Shown here: positions 8,802 through 16,170 of the stretch, piece by piece
Position numbering within the stretch: the stretch's first letter is position 1
How the letters are laid out: the number at the start of each line of letters is the position of its first letter
Origin: Brevibacterium sp. p3-SID960
GTDB lineage: Bacteria; Actinomycetota; Actinomycetes; Actinomycetales; Brevibacteriaceae
Direction of reading: 5' to 3'
Length of the DNA: 64,000 bases
NCBI RefSeq assembly: GCF_025144725.1
Contig: NZ_JALXKS010000003.1
Location: 50,291 to 114,290 of the forward strand
The notes under the pieces: model-generated
What the model saw: only the letters and a program-made list of their open reading frames with translations
The model's database searches: none
Told to the model about the DNA's origin: nothing
Program-made: the position numbers and the translations under genes

Positions 8802-10091
8802 TCAGTCGCGTTTGGTGCCGAACATGATCTCGTCCCAGCTGGGAACCGAGGACCGGCCGTTCTTCTTCTTCGGCTCCTCACCGGCCGGCTCCGTGCTCTC
8901 ACCGGAATTCGTCACACCACCCGAGGCGGGATCGCCGCTTTGCGGCTCGGCTGCAGCCGAGCCGCCTGCCTGCGGAGGATCCGGCTGTGAGGTCATGATC
9001 GGCTGCGTCGAGTTGCGGCCATCGCTGACCCCGGGCTCATCGAGCAGCGACGGCTGATCATCGAAGATGTCGAAGGTCGACTGCGCGGCACCAGCGGGTG
9101 CTGCTGACTGGCCGCTGCGGGGCTGCTCGGCCGGCAGCGGAAGGCGTCCAGCGTCGTCGGCCTCCTCCGGGGCGCTGAGCGCCGTATGCGCACCGTCTGG
9201 CCGGGCAGGCGGCGCATCAGCGACAGCGTGCAGGCGTCCGCGGCTCTGCTGGTGCGGAACCGGCTGCACCGGTGCATCTGCAGCGGCTTCGGCCGGATCG
9301 AGACCAGGAGCGGGCTCATTGCTGCGCGGGCCCTGCGAGCCGGGTGCACCGGTCTCAGCGCTGCGGCTGCGCCGGCGGCGGAGGCTTTCGAGGATGCGGC
9401 CGGTCTCCGCCTGGTGATCGCGCAGCGGTGTGGCATCCGATCCTGAAGAATCCTGATGCTCAGCGTTGTAGGCGCGTTCGCTGCCGGAGCCGTAGTTCGG
9501 GATCGGACCCGAATCCGTCGGGCCGGAATCGGCCAGCCAGCGAGCCTCATCGTCGAGAGGAATCATCGAGCCCCGTGAGTACTCCCAGCCTGCGCGACGC
9601 CGGCGGTCGGCTGCGATGAAGGACAGCTCGACGTACCAGCTTCCGGAATTCTGCTTCCAGGCATCCCAGGACATCGTCTCGATATCGACATCACGCAGCT
9701 TCAGGCGCTCTTCGCACAGACGGACGAGCGGGGAGGGTGAATCATCGGGAGAACTGTCCGGGTAGACGAGGGTCTCCCGCGCCCGCCGGGAGATGTGCCC
9801 GCGCTCAGCGAGCACTGGATGCTCGTAGCGGCGGATGTGCTCCAGGGATTCCCCGGTGGTATCGGCGACTTCCTCAGCGGTCATGCCCGAGCGGATCATC
9901 GCCTGGATGTCCCGCGGGCGGACCTGCTGGCCCTGACGCTGCTGCCTCTGCGCAGCCGACTCGAGCCGGTGGGCGCGGATGGCGGCGTAGAGGCTCTCGT
10001 CGATCGGGAGGAGATAGTCAGTGCCGGCGGCGTCGCTCAGCTGCAGGTGCTCACCGTCGCTGTGCACACCGCGAAACGTCAGCTCCGTCAT
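8802..10091 (-). CDS. sepH: SepH-type cell division protein (DUF3071)
   Basis: A 429-residue actinobacterial protein. The N-terminal DUF3071 region (about 1-190) contains a helix-turn-helix-like stretch (IQAMIRSGMTAEEVADTTG). A long, low-complexity, Pro/Gly/Ala-rich middle follows, then the conserved C-terminal motif VPSWDEIMFG. In Streptomyces and mycobacteria SepH binds FtsZ and promotes its assembly at division sites. The ATG at 10091 is preferred to an in-frame GTG at 10106 because AAGGTGAGG lies just before it. The gene is divergent from ferrochelatase and ends at a shared terminator. Confidence 0.9.
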   Translation of the reverse strand: MTELTFRGVHSDGEHLQLSDAAGTDYLLPIDESLYAAIRAHRLESAAQRQQRQGQQVRPRDIQAMIRSGMTAEEVADTTGESLEHIRRYEHPVLAERGHISRRARETLVYPDSSPDDSPSPLVRLCEERLKLRDVDIETMSWDAWKQNSGSWYVELSFIAADRRRRAGWEYSRGSMIPLDDEARWLADSGPTDSGPIPNYGSGSERAYNAEHQDSSGSDATPLRDHQAETGRILESLRRRRSRSAETGAPGSQGPRSNEPAPGLDPAEAAADAPVQPVPHQQSRGRLHAVADAPPARPDGAHTALSAPEEADDAGRLPLPAEQPRSGQSAAPAGAAQSTFDIFDDQPSLLDEPGVSDGRNSTQPIMTSQPDPPQAGGSAAAEPQSGDPASGGVTNSGESTEPAGEEPKKKNGRSSVPSWDEIMFGTKRD

Positions 10092-10227
10092 TGCCTCACC
10101 TTCCACATAATCCGGTTGGATCCGATCGTGTCACACCGGCGACGGCAAACCGCGCAGATATGCGGGCGAGTCGTGAGACAGACGCTCCCACCAGCTTGAC
10201 CGCCGTGGCGAGGGCCAGCCGAGGTCC

Positions 10228-10233
10228 TAGAAT
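10228..10233 (+). promoter_or_regulatory. -10 box of leaderless ferrochelatase transcript
   Basis: TAGAAT lies exactly 7 nt before the GTG at 10241, with no usable ribosome-binding site between. This predicts transcription starting at the start codon. No good -35 box is visible. Confidence 0.55.
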
Positions 10234-10240
10234 GGAGCCC

Positions 10241-11362
10241 GTGACCACTTCGAATCTCAAACCCTTTGACGCAGTCGTGCTCATGTCCTTCGGCGGGCCG
10301 GAACGCCCCGAAGACGTGCTGCCGTTCCTCCAGAACGTCACACGCGGGCGCGGCATCCCAGACGAACGCCTCACCGAAGTCGGCGAGCACTACTATTCCT
10401 TCGGCGGACGCTCACCGATCAACGAACAGAACCGAGCGCTCAAGTCTGCGCTCGAAGAAGCCTTCGCCGCACGCAAAATCGACGTCCCAGTGCTGTGGGG
10501 CAACCGCAATTGGGATCCATTCCTGGCCGATGTGCTGCGCGAGCGCGCAGCAGAGGGAGCGCGCACGTTCCTCGCCATCGACACCTCGGCGTACTCCTCC
10601 TACTCCTCGTGCCGCCAGTACCGCGAAGACTTCGCCGGTGTGACGGCTCAGCTTGCTGACGAAGGTATCGATGTCGAGATCGACAAGATCCGCCAGTACT
10701 ACAACCATCCGGGATTCGCCCAAGCCGAACTCGATGCGGTGCGCGCTGCCCTGACTGACTTCCGCGCACAGGTCGGGGAGATCGATCCCGCCAAACACCG
10801 GCTGCTCTACGTCACACACTCGATCCCGAATGTCATGCAGTCGGCATCCGAGGCCCGGACCGCTGGCTACCAGGGCCAGCACCAGCAGCTCATCGACTGG
10901 ATCGCCGACCAGCTCGGCGGCGAGCTGGTCGGCGGTGCTGAACTCGTCTACTGCTCCCGCTCCGGCCCGCCGCATGTGCCGTGGCTCGAACCGGATGTCA
11001 ACGACCGAATGGCAGAGCTGAAGGACGACGGTGTCGAAGGCGTCACCCTGGTGCCGATCGGATTCGTCTCCGATCATATGGAAGTCAAGTTCGACCTCGA
11101 CACCGAGGCCAGGGAGACTGCTGCCGAACTCGGGATGGCCTTCACCCGGGCTGCCACCGTCGGCACGCATGAGGCCTTCGTCTCCGGGCTCGTCGATCTC
11201 GCCGAAGAGCGGGCCGCCCAGCGCCGCGGGGAGGACGTCGAAGCGCCGACGGTCACTCCGGAGGGTCCGCTGGTTCCCGGCAGCGGCGCGTGCTCGATCG
11301 AATGCTGCCGGGGTATGCGGGACAAGCCCGTTCTCCCGCAATGGGAATCCGCCGCAGACTGA
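10241..11362 (+). CDS. cpfC: Coproporphyrin (formerly proto-) ferrochelatase
   Basis: A 373-residue ferrochelatase. The start AVVLMSFGGP, the segment LLYVTHSIPN with its catalytic His, and the late motif LVPIGFVSDHMEV match the family. It inserts Fe2+ into coproporphyrin III, the penultimate step of the actinobacterial haem pathway; the presence of ChdC (30.4 kb) argues for this branch. Cysteines in AYSSYSSCRQYR and near the C-terminus (C351, C355, C356) could bind the [2Fe-2S] cluster seen in some actinobacterial enzymes, but the spacing differs from the classical pattern. An upstream ATG at 10232 overlaps the -10 box and is less likely. Confidence 0.93.
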   Translation: MTTSNLKPFDAVVLMSFGGPERPEDVLPFLQNVTRGRGIPDERLTEVGEHYYSFGGRSPINEQNRALKSALEEAFAARKIDVPVLWGNRNWDPFLADVLRERAAEGARTFLAIDTSAYSSYSSCRQYREDFAGVTAQLADEGIDVEIDKIRQYYNHPGFAQAELDAVRAALTDFRAQVGEIDPAKHRLLYVTHSIPNVMQSASEARTAGYQGQHQQLIDWIADQLGGELVGGAELVYCSRSGPPHVPWLEPDVNDRMAELKDDGVEGVTLVPIGFVSDHMEVKFDLDTEARETAAELGMAFTRAATVGTHEAFVSGLVDLAEERAAQRRGEDVEAPTVTPEGPLVPGSGACSIECCRGMRDKPVLPQWESAAD

Positions 11363-11382
11363 CATCTCTTCCCTGCTGCACA

Positions 11383-11418
11383 CTCATGCCCTCACCTGCT
11401 GACAGGTGAGGGCATGAG
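11383..11418 (+). terminator. Strong hairpin terminator after ferrochelatase gene
   Basis: Perfect 16-bp stem beginning CTCATGCCCTCACCTG with a CTGA tetraloop, 20 bp past the cpfC stop. No long T-run follows. Confidence 0.85.
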
Positions 11419-11526
11419 CGTTCAGCGGTGCAAGCCCGGCGCCTGACTCGGCAGAGAACGGGTCTCAGCGCTGGAGCCGAACTCCGATGCTGGTCGGGGA
11501 TGAACGGCGGCTCAGGGGAGGGGGAC

Positions 11527-11781
11527 TCAGCTGTCGTTCGGATCCTCGACGATCGGGCTGTCGTTCGGATCCTCGACGATCGGGATCTGCCCGGTCTCGG
11601 TGGCCAGGACGCGCTTCATTGCACCGGTGTCGACATCATTGGCATCGGCCAGGTCGACGATTCCTTCGAGCTGCCCGACGAGAGACTCGACGAGATGCTC
11701 ATTGTCTTCGCGGCGTGCCTGCGCGAGCTGCTCCTGCAGTTCGCTGACGCGCTTATCAAGCTCATTCTCGAATTCGCTCAT
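11527..11781 (-). CDS. Small acidic coiled-coil protein of unknown function
   Basis: An 84-residue hydrophilic protein starting MSEFENELDKRVSEL, with heptad-like leucines through about residue 50 (probable coiled coil). A GAAGGA ribosome-binding site precedes the ATG. I do not recognise a named family with confidence. The C-terminus ends in two identical copies of a nine-residue unit (PIVEDPNDS), encoded by a perfect 27-bp tandem duplication next to the stop codon. An in-frame start at 11937 would add 52 residues that lack coding character. Confidence 0.65.
   Translation of the reverse strand: MSEFENELDKRVSELQEQLAQARREDNEHLVESLVGQLEGIVDLADANDVDTGAMKRVLATETGQIPIVEDPNDSPIVEDPNDS
11531..11584. 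repeat. Perfect 27-bp tandem duplication
   Basis: Two identical 27-bp units (11531-11557 and 11558-11584) inside the 3' end of the small coiled-coil gene. The length is a multiple of three, so the frame is kept and nine residues are duplicated. Perfect identity suggests a recent event. Confidence 0.9.
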
Positions 11782-12039
11782 GCAGTTTCCTTCTCGTTTC
11801 GACAACGGTGGACAAGGTCTCAGCTTACCCATCGTCATCGCATTTGTGCCGCGCGCCGGCATCGTCTGAGCATCGATGTGGTGAATCATAAGTGTCTTTG
11901 TCATCTTCCTGTTGCGAAATGACCCGATGGCGTGCACAATTCCATGAGATACAAAACGGTGTCACGACATAGGCATGAGTGGTACCCTATGGCGACCGTC
12001 CACTCCAATTCACATATCAGCGGAGAGTGATCAGGCCAG

Positions 12040-12339
12040 ATGGCGACAGACTACGACGCACCTCGTAAGCAGGAAGACGAACTCAGCAGTGACTCCCTCG
12101 AAGAGCTGAAGGCTCAGCGGAATCAGCAGCAGGCCAGCCAAGTCGATGAAGACGAAGCGGTTGCAGCAGAAGGGTTCGAACTTCCAGGTGCCGATCTGTC
12201 CAACGAGGAGCTGTCGGTGCGTGTGCTGCCGAAGCAGAACGACGAGTTCACCTGCATGGAGTGCTTCCTCGTGCGGCACCACTCGCAGCTGGCCACCGAC
12301 GACGGCGGCGTGCCGATCTGCACCGACTGCGCCGGCTGA
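12040..12339 (+). CDS. DUF4193 zinc-ribbon-like protein
   Basis: A 99-residue acidic protein conserved in actinobacteria (DUF4193). The N-terminal half is charged (LEELKAQR...). The C-terminal half has two cysteine pairs, CMEC and CTDC, about 20 residues apart, which should bind zinc. The biochemical role is unknown; a DksA- or RbpA-like polymerase contact is conceivable but not shown. A TACCCT hexamer at 11983-11988 could be its -10 box, giving a short leader. It lies in the common actinobacterial neighbourhood with DUF3093, dut and DUF3710. Confidence 0.85.
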   Translation: MATDYDAPRKQEDELSSDSLEELKAQRNQQQASQVDEDEAVAAEGFELPGADLSNEELSVRVLPKQNDEFTCMECFLVRHHSQLATDDGGVPICTDCAG

Positions 12340-12368
12340 GCCGCGAGCGAGCTGAGAGAAGACGATAG

Positions 12369-12404
12369 GAGCACCGGAATCCTGAGGGATTGCCGGTGCT
12401 CTTT
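12369..12404 (+). terminator. Rho-independent terminator after DUF4193 gene
   Basis: Stem GAGCACCGGAATCC / GGATTGCCGGTGCTC (one bulged G) with a TGAG loop, followed by CTTT. It sits between convergent DUF4193 and DUF3093 genes. Confidence 0.8.
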
Positions 12405-12432
12405 CGCATCCAGCCGCAGGAGCGGTGCTGCA

Positions 12433-12897
12433 TCAGCAGTGGGAGTTCAGCGCAGCAGCCAGGGCCTGCGGATCCTTCGATGACACCAGCCAGTACGGTG
12501 TCGGGTCGTCCGGGTCGTCGATGATGACCTTGACCAGCCGCGGCTCCCACGGCCGGAGCATGAGGAAGGCCAGCGCGTCGAGCAGCGGCCCGCGCTCGGC
12601 GAACGACTGCGCCTTGTCACAGGGCTGAGCCTCTGCGATGAAGCTGCGCTCGATATGTGCCGGCCCTGCGATGAACTCGGTGTCGCTGACGATGATGACC
12701 GCCGAAGCCGACCGCAGCCACGCGGCCACCAGTGCGAAGACGACAATGGGAACCACGATCGCGCCCCAGCTCCAGACGGGGAAGACGATCGCTGCCGTCA
12801 TCGCGGACAGAAACGCAGCGACGAACCACCAGCCGAAGGTCGGCCAGAGCCGTTCGCGGTAGCGCACAGTGTTCGAGGAATCAGTCGTGGCGGGCAT
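12433..12897 (-). CDS. DUF3093 membrane protein
   Basis: A 154-residue protein with two adjacent membrane helices at about residues 20-60 and a cytoplasmic C-terminal domain ending RLVKVIIDDPDDPTPYWLVSSKDP. It matches the actinobacterial DUF3093 family, typically found next to dut as here. Its function is unknown. The ATG is 6 nt downstream of a GATACT box (12904-12909), so the mRNA may be leaderless. Confidence 0.85.
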   Translation of the reverse strand: MPATTDSSNTVRYRERLWPTFGWWFVAAFLSAMTAAIVFPVWSWGAIVVPIVVFALVAAWLRSASAVIIVSDTEFIAGPAHIERSFIAEAQPCDKAQSFAERGPLLDALAFLMLRPWEPRLVKVIIDDPDDPTPYWLVSSKDPQALAAALNSHC

Positions 12898-12903
12898 GCC
12901 TCA

Positions 12904-12909
12904 AGTATC
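12904..12909 (-). promoter_or_regulatory. -10 box of DUF3093 gene
   Basis: GATACT on the minus strand, 6 nt before the ATG. A weak GAGG in the gap could also serve as a ribosome-binding site, so leaderless translation is probable, not certain. Confidence 0.4.
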
Positions 12910-12992
12910 CCACAGGCCGGTGACCGGCAGCAGTCAGGTCAGGTCGGGGGGCCGGGCACCCTGAGACGGTGGCACTGGCTCGGGCACCGGGC

Positions 12993-12998
12993 TAGAGT
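12993..12998 (+). promoter_or_regulatory. -10 box of leaderless dut transcript
   Basis: TAGAGT ends 8 nt before the GTG of dut. The gap has no ribosome-binding site. Confidence 0.5.
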
Positions 12999-13006
12999 GC
13001 GTCAAT

Positions 13007-13483
13007 GTGGCATATGAAGAACTGCGGATAGAGATCAGACAGCTCGACCCGGACATCGCCCTGCCCTCCTATGGACACCGCGGTGACGCCGGTGCCGATC
13101 TGTGTGCAACTGAAGACGTGGTGCTCGAGCCGGGCCAGCGCCGAACAGTCGGCACCGGCATCGCGATCGCCCTGCCGGAGGGCTACGCCGGGTTCGTGCA
13201 CCCGCGCTCCGGGCTGTCGTCGAAGCACGGGATCACCGTCGTCAACAGCCCCGGCACCATTGACGCCGGGTACCGCGGCGAAATCAAAGTGCCGCTCATC
13301 AACGTCGACCCGCACGCCGCCTACACGATCCGCCGCGGCGACCGCATCGCCCAGCTCATCATCCAGCGGGTCATCCACGCCGACTTCTGCCTCGTCGACA
13401 GCCTGGAGGACTCCGAGCGCAGCGACCGCGGCTTCGGATCGACCGGAAGGTCCACCGCCAGCGAACACGATCCGCGCCACTGA
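13007..13483 (+). CDS. dut: dUTP diphosphatase
   Basis: A 158-residue trimeric-type dUTPase that hydrolyses dUTP to dUMP, keeping uracil out of DNA and supplying dTMP precursor. The five conserved motifs are visible: HRGDAGADL near residue 24, [11 protein letters not shown], the uridine-binding segment [13 protein letters not shown] with its catalytic Asp, RIAQLIIQ, and the C-terminal RGFGSTG loop that closes over the phosphates. It is divergent from the DUF3093 gene with 109 bp between the start codons, and probably heads a unit with DUF3710 and the OB-fold protein. Confidence 0.97.
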   Translation: MAYEELRIEIRQLDPDIALPSYGHRGDAGADLCATEDVVLEPGQRRTVGTGIAIALPEGYAGFVHPRSGLSSKHGITVVNSPGTIDAGYRGEIKVPLINVDPHAAYTIRRGDRIAQLIIQRVIHADFCLVDSLEDSERSDRGFGSTGRSTASEHDPRH

Positions 13484-13531
13484 CCCTCCGCCAGGGGACT
13501 ACACTGACGACCATCCGCTGAGGAAGGAACC

Positions 13532-14380
13532 ATGGGACTGTTCGATATTTTCTCCAAGAAGAAGCGCAGCGACGACACCGACGAGGAACTCGACACAACC
13601 GCTGCAGCCGTCGCCGACGACGGCGTCGCTGACGACGAAGCCACCGCTGCCGACCGCTCCGGCGACAGCGACGAGCCGGAAGGCCCCTTCACCGCAGCCG
13701 AGGCAGCCGACGATGATGACGACAACGACGAGGAATTCGCCAAGGCCGCCCCGCTCGACCGCGACGAGAAGGGCCCCTTCGACTCGGAGGACGAGTTCCC
13801 AGACGTCCACCGCATCGACCTCGGTGCCCTCCAGGTGCCGGTGCGCGACGGCATGCAGGTACGCCTGGACGCCGAAGAGAAGACCAACAAGATCGTTGCT
13901 GTGACCATCCAGCACAGCGGCGGTGCACTGCAGCTGCAGGTCTTCGCCGCACCCACCTCCGAAGGCGTGTGGAACTCCGTGCGCGGCCAGATCGAGCAGA
14001 ACATCAGCCAACGCGGCGGGCAGACCGATGAGCTCTACACCGAGCTCGGACGTGAGCTGCTCACCCGCATCCCGGCCACCGCACCCGACGGCCGGAAAGG
14101 ACTGCGCATCGCCCGGTTCGCCGGTGTTGACGGACCGCGCTGGTTCATCCGCGGCGTGTTCTCCGGCAAGGCGATCGACGACGAAGAGGTGCGCGCACTG
14201 TTCGTCGAGCAGTTCCGCAACATCGTCGTCCACCGCGGTACCGAGCCGATGCCCCCGCGCGAGCTGCTGCCGCTGACCGCACCGCAGATGCAGAAAGCCG
14301 ACGACTCCGCCGGGGAGTCCGAGCCGAAGGACGACATCAATCCCTTCGAGCGCGGACCCGAGATCACGGAAGTCCGCTGA
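13532..14380 (+). CDS. DUF3710 protein
   Basis: A 282-residue protein: a positively charged start (MGLFDIFSKKKR), a very acidic low-complexity region to about residue 85, then the conserved DUF3710 domain (VHRIDLGALQVPV... LLTRIPATAPDG... RWFIRGVFSGKA). It has no membrane segment or signal peptide, so it is probably cytoplasmic. Function is unknown; the family almost always lies next to dut and an OB-fold protein in actinobacteria. AGGAAGG precedes the ATG. Confidence 0.88.
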   Translation: MGLFDIFSKKKRSDDTDEELDTTAAAVADDGVADDEATAADRSGDSDEPEGPFTAAEAADDDDDNDEEFAKAAPLDRDEKGPFDSEDEFPDVHRIDLGALQVPVRDGMQVRLDAEEKTNKIVAVTIQHSGGALQLQVFAAPTSEGVWNSVRGQIEQNISQRGGQTDELYTELGRELLTRIPATAPDGRKGLRIARFAGVDGPRWFIRGVFSGKAIDDEEVRALFVEQFRNIVVHRGTEPMPPRELLPLTAPQMQKADDSAGESEPKDDINPFERGPEITEVR

Positions 14381-14391
14381 GTCTCCAACCC

Positions 14392-14760
14392 ATGCTGCTC
14401 ACACGCTTCCTCGAACGATTCGGTTCGACGGACTCGACCGAAGCCGAGGACGTCCACCGCTGGCTGTCCCACCTGGAGGGCACGGCCCCGATCGCTGAGA
14501 TCACTGCGCGCCGTGAGGTGACCGTCGGCGGCGTCGTCGTCGCCCTCACCCGCTCTGTGCCGCAGTCCAGCCCGCGCCTGGACATCAGCGTCTCCGACGG
14601 AATCGGGATCGTGCACGCCCGGTTCCTCGGGATGCGCGACATCCCCGGCATCACCGCCGGGCGCACCCTGCTGCTGACCGGCTGCTTCACCCACAGCGAT
14701 TCGACGGTGCTCACAGCGCTCAACCCGCGCTACGAGCTCATCGACGCTCAGTCCGACTGA
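14392..14760 (+). CDS. OB-fold nucleic-acid-binding protein
   Basis: A 122-residue protein located 11 bp after the DUF3710 gene and probably co-transcribed with it. The segment from about residue 45 (VTVGGVVVALTRSV... GIGIVHARFLG... GRTLLLTG) reads as a five-strand OB-fold like that of tRNA-anticodon or RecG-type wedge domains. Actinobacterial homologues are annotated as DNA-binding OB-fold proteins, with no proven function. Its 3' end overlaps the convergent RCK gene by 13 bp. Confidence 0.75.
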   Translation: MLLTRFLERFGSTDSTEAEDVHRWLSHLEGTAPIAEITARREVTVGGVVVALTRSVPQSSPRLDISVSDGIGIVHARFLGMRDIPGITAGRTLLLTGCFTHSDSTVLTALNPRYELIDAQSD

Positions 14761-15437
14761 CGTTCGGTCGTCTGGTCATCAGCGGTGCGCAGCAGGTTCT
14801 GCAGGCGGTCGTGCTGATCCGGTGAGGTGATGAAGAACAGCTCATCGCCGTCATCGACGACATCGTCGAAGGACGGGGCGAAGGCCTTCGCATTGCGTAC
14901 GATCGCCACCAGTGCGGTGTCCGGCGGCCAGGAGATCGCGCCGATCCGCCTGCCGACGGCTGCAGATTTCTTGTGCACGGTGAACTCCATGAGGGTGGCC
15001 TGGCCGCGCTCGAAGCTCATGAGGTGGACGAGCCCGCCGACCTCGACGGCCTCCTCGACCAGCGCGGTCATGAGCCGCGGGGTCGACACCGCGACATCGA
15101 CGCCCCAGTTCGAGTCGAACAGCCACTCGTTGCGCGGATTGTTCACCCGCCCGATCGTGCGCGGCACCCCGAACTCCATCTTCGCGATGAGACTGAGCAC
15201 GAGATTCGTCTTGTCATCACCGGTGGCGGCGACGACGACATCGGTCTCCTCCAGCCCGGCCTCGGCCAGGCCGCTGAGCTCACAGGCATCGGTGAGCAGC
15301 CAGGACGCACCGGGGACTCTGTCGTGGCGCACGGCATCCTTGTTCTTGTCGACGAGCAGCACCTCATGGCCGTTGTCGAGCAGTTCCCGGGCAACCGAAC
15401 GGCCGACGGAGCCGGCTCCGGCGATGAGGACCTTCAC
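14748..15437 (-). CDS. TrkA/RCK-type K+ uptake regulatory protein (CeoC-like)
   Basis: A 229-residue cytoplasmic protein with an N-terminal Rossmann RCK-N domain (VLIAGAGSVGRSVARELL, GxGxxG) and a C-terminal RCK-C domain (about 150-225). Such proteins bind nucleotides and gate K+ transporters. The GTG at 15437 is chosen because it overlaps the stop of the upstream RCK gene (GTGA), giving a tight pair; an in-frame start at 15506 would add 23 non-homologous residues. No Trk or Ktr membrane subunit is next to it. The only K+ transporter candidate here is the divergent KimA-like gene. Confidence 0.85.
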   Translation of the reverse strand: MKVLIAGAGSVGRSVARELLDNGHEVLLVDKNKDAVRHDRVPGASWLLTDACELSGLAEAGLEETDVVVAATGDDKTNLVLSLIAKMEFGVPRTIGRVNNPRNEWLFDSNWGVDVAVSTPRLMTALVEEAVEVGGLVHLMSFERGQATLMEFTVHKKSAAVGRRIGAISWPPDTALVAIVRNAKAFAPSFDDVVDDGDELFFITSPDQHDRLQNLLRTADDQTTERQSD

Positions 15438-16105
15438 TCTTCTTCCTCCTCGGTGATCGGCTCGTCGAGAATCTGCGTGACACGGTCGAGGACTGAGTGC
15501 TCGCACATGATGTGCACGAGATCCCCATCCTGGATGAGGGTCTCCGGACGCGCCAGCATCCCCTCACTCAACCGCGTGATGTAGGCGACTCGACCGGGAA
15601 TCGCCTCCTCCACCTCGGCGACGGGGCGGGCGATCCAGTCCGGGTGCAGGTGCACCTCGGCGAGCACCATCCGGCCCGAGGGGTCGCGGAACTCCGCGGC
15701 CGCGCCCTGCGGAATGAGCTTGCGCATCATCCGGTCGGCCGTCCAGCGCACCGTGGCCACCGTCGGGATCCCGAGGCGCTCGAACACCTGGGCGCGCAGC
15801 GGATCGTAGATGCGGGCGGCGACATTGCGCACCCCGAACGTCTCACGGGCCACCCGCGCGGCGAGGATATTGGAGTTGTCGCCGCTGGAGACCGCCGCGA
15901 AGGCGTAGGCCTCGCCTGTGCGAGCTCGCTCGAGTGTGTCGCGGTCGAAGCCGAGGCCGGTGATGGTCGAGCCGGAGAAGTCGCGGCCGAGCGCGCGGAA
16001 GGAATCGGGGTCCCGGTCGACGACGGCGACCGTGTGGCCGCTGGCGTCAAGGGCGCGCGCGAGTGAGGCGCCGACGCGCCCGCATCCCATGACGACGAAG
16101 TGCAT
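15434..16105 (-). CDS. TrkA/RCK-type K+ uptake regulatory protein (CeoB-like)
   Basis: A 223-residue paralogue-like partner of the downstream RCK protein. The N-terminal motif VVMGCGRVGASLARAL binds a nucleotide. RCK-C covers about residues 135-215, and a poly-Glu tail ends the chain. In mycobacteria the equivalent pair is called CeoB/CeoC (TrkA/TrkB). The two would form hetero-oligomers that regulate a K+ transporter. The start codon lies 65 bp from the divergent KimA-like gene, so the two promoters share a very short region. Confidence 0.88.
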   Translation of the reverse strand: MHFVVMGCGRVGASLARALDASGHTVAVVDRDPDSFRALGRDFSGSTITGLGFDRDTLERARTGEAYAFAAVSSGDNSNILAARVARETFGVRNVAARIYDPLRAQVFERLGIPTVATVRWTADRMMRKLIPQGAAAEFRDPSGRMVLAEVHLHPDWIARPVAEVEEAIPGRVAYITRLSEGMLARPETLIQDGDLVHIMCEHSVLDRVTQILDEPITEEEEE

Positions 16106-16157
16106 CCCTGACCTCTTCCTGCGCCTGCGGCCGGGCTCTCCCAGCCCGACCGTGCTC

Positions 16158-16163
16158 TACGAT
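16158..16163 (+). promoter_or_regulatory. -10 box of leaderless kimA-like transcript
   Basis: TACGAT ends exactly 7 nt before the GTG at 16171, and the gap (TGAGCAC) has no ribosome-binding site. The 65-bp divergent gap is too short for a c-di-AMP riboswitch. Confidence 0.55.
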
Positions 16164-16170
16164 TGAGCAC

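Noticed and set aside
9737..10231. N-terminal extension of ferrochelatase to 9737
   Set aside because: The added 165 residues are the shadow of sepH; homology begins at the residues following 10241.
16106..16170. c-di-AMP (ydaO) riboswitch before the kimA-like gene
   Set aside because: Only 65 bp separate the divergent start codons and the -10 box predicts a leaderless mRNA, leaving no room for the riboswitch.
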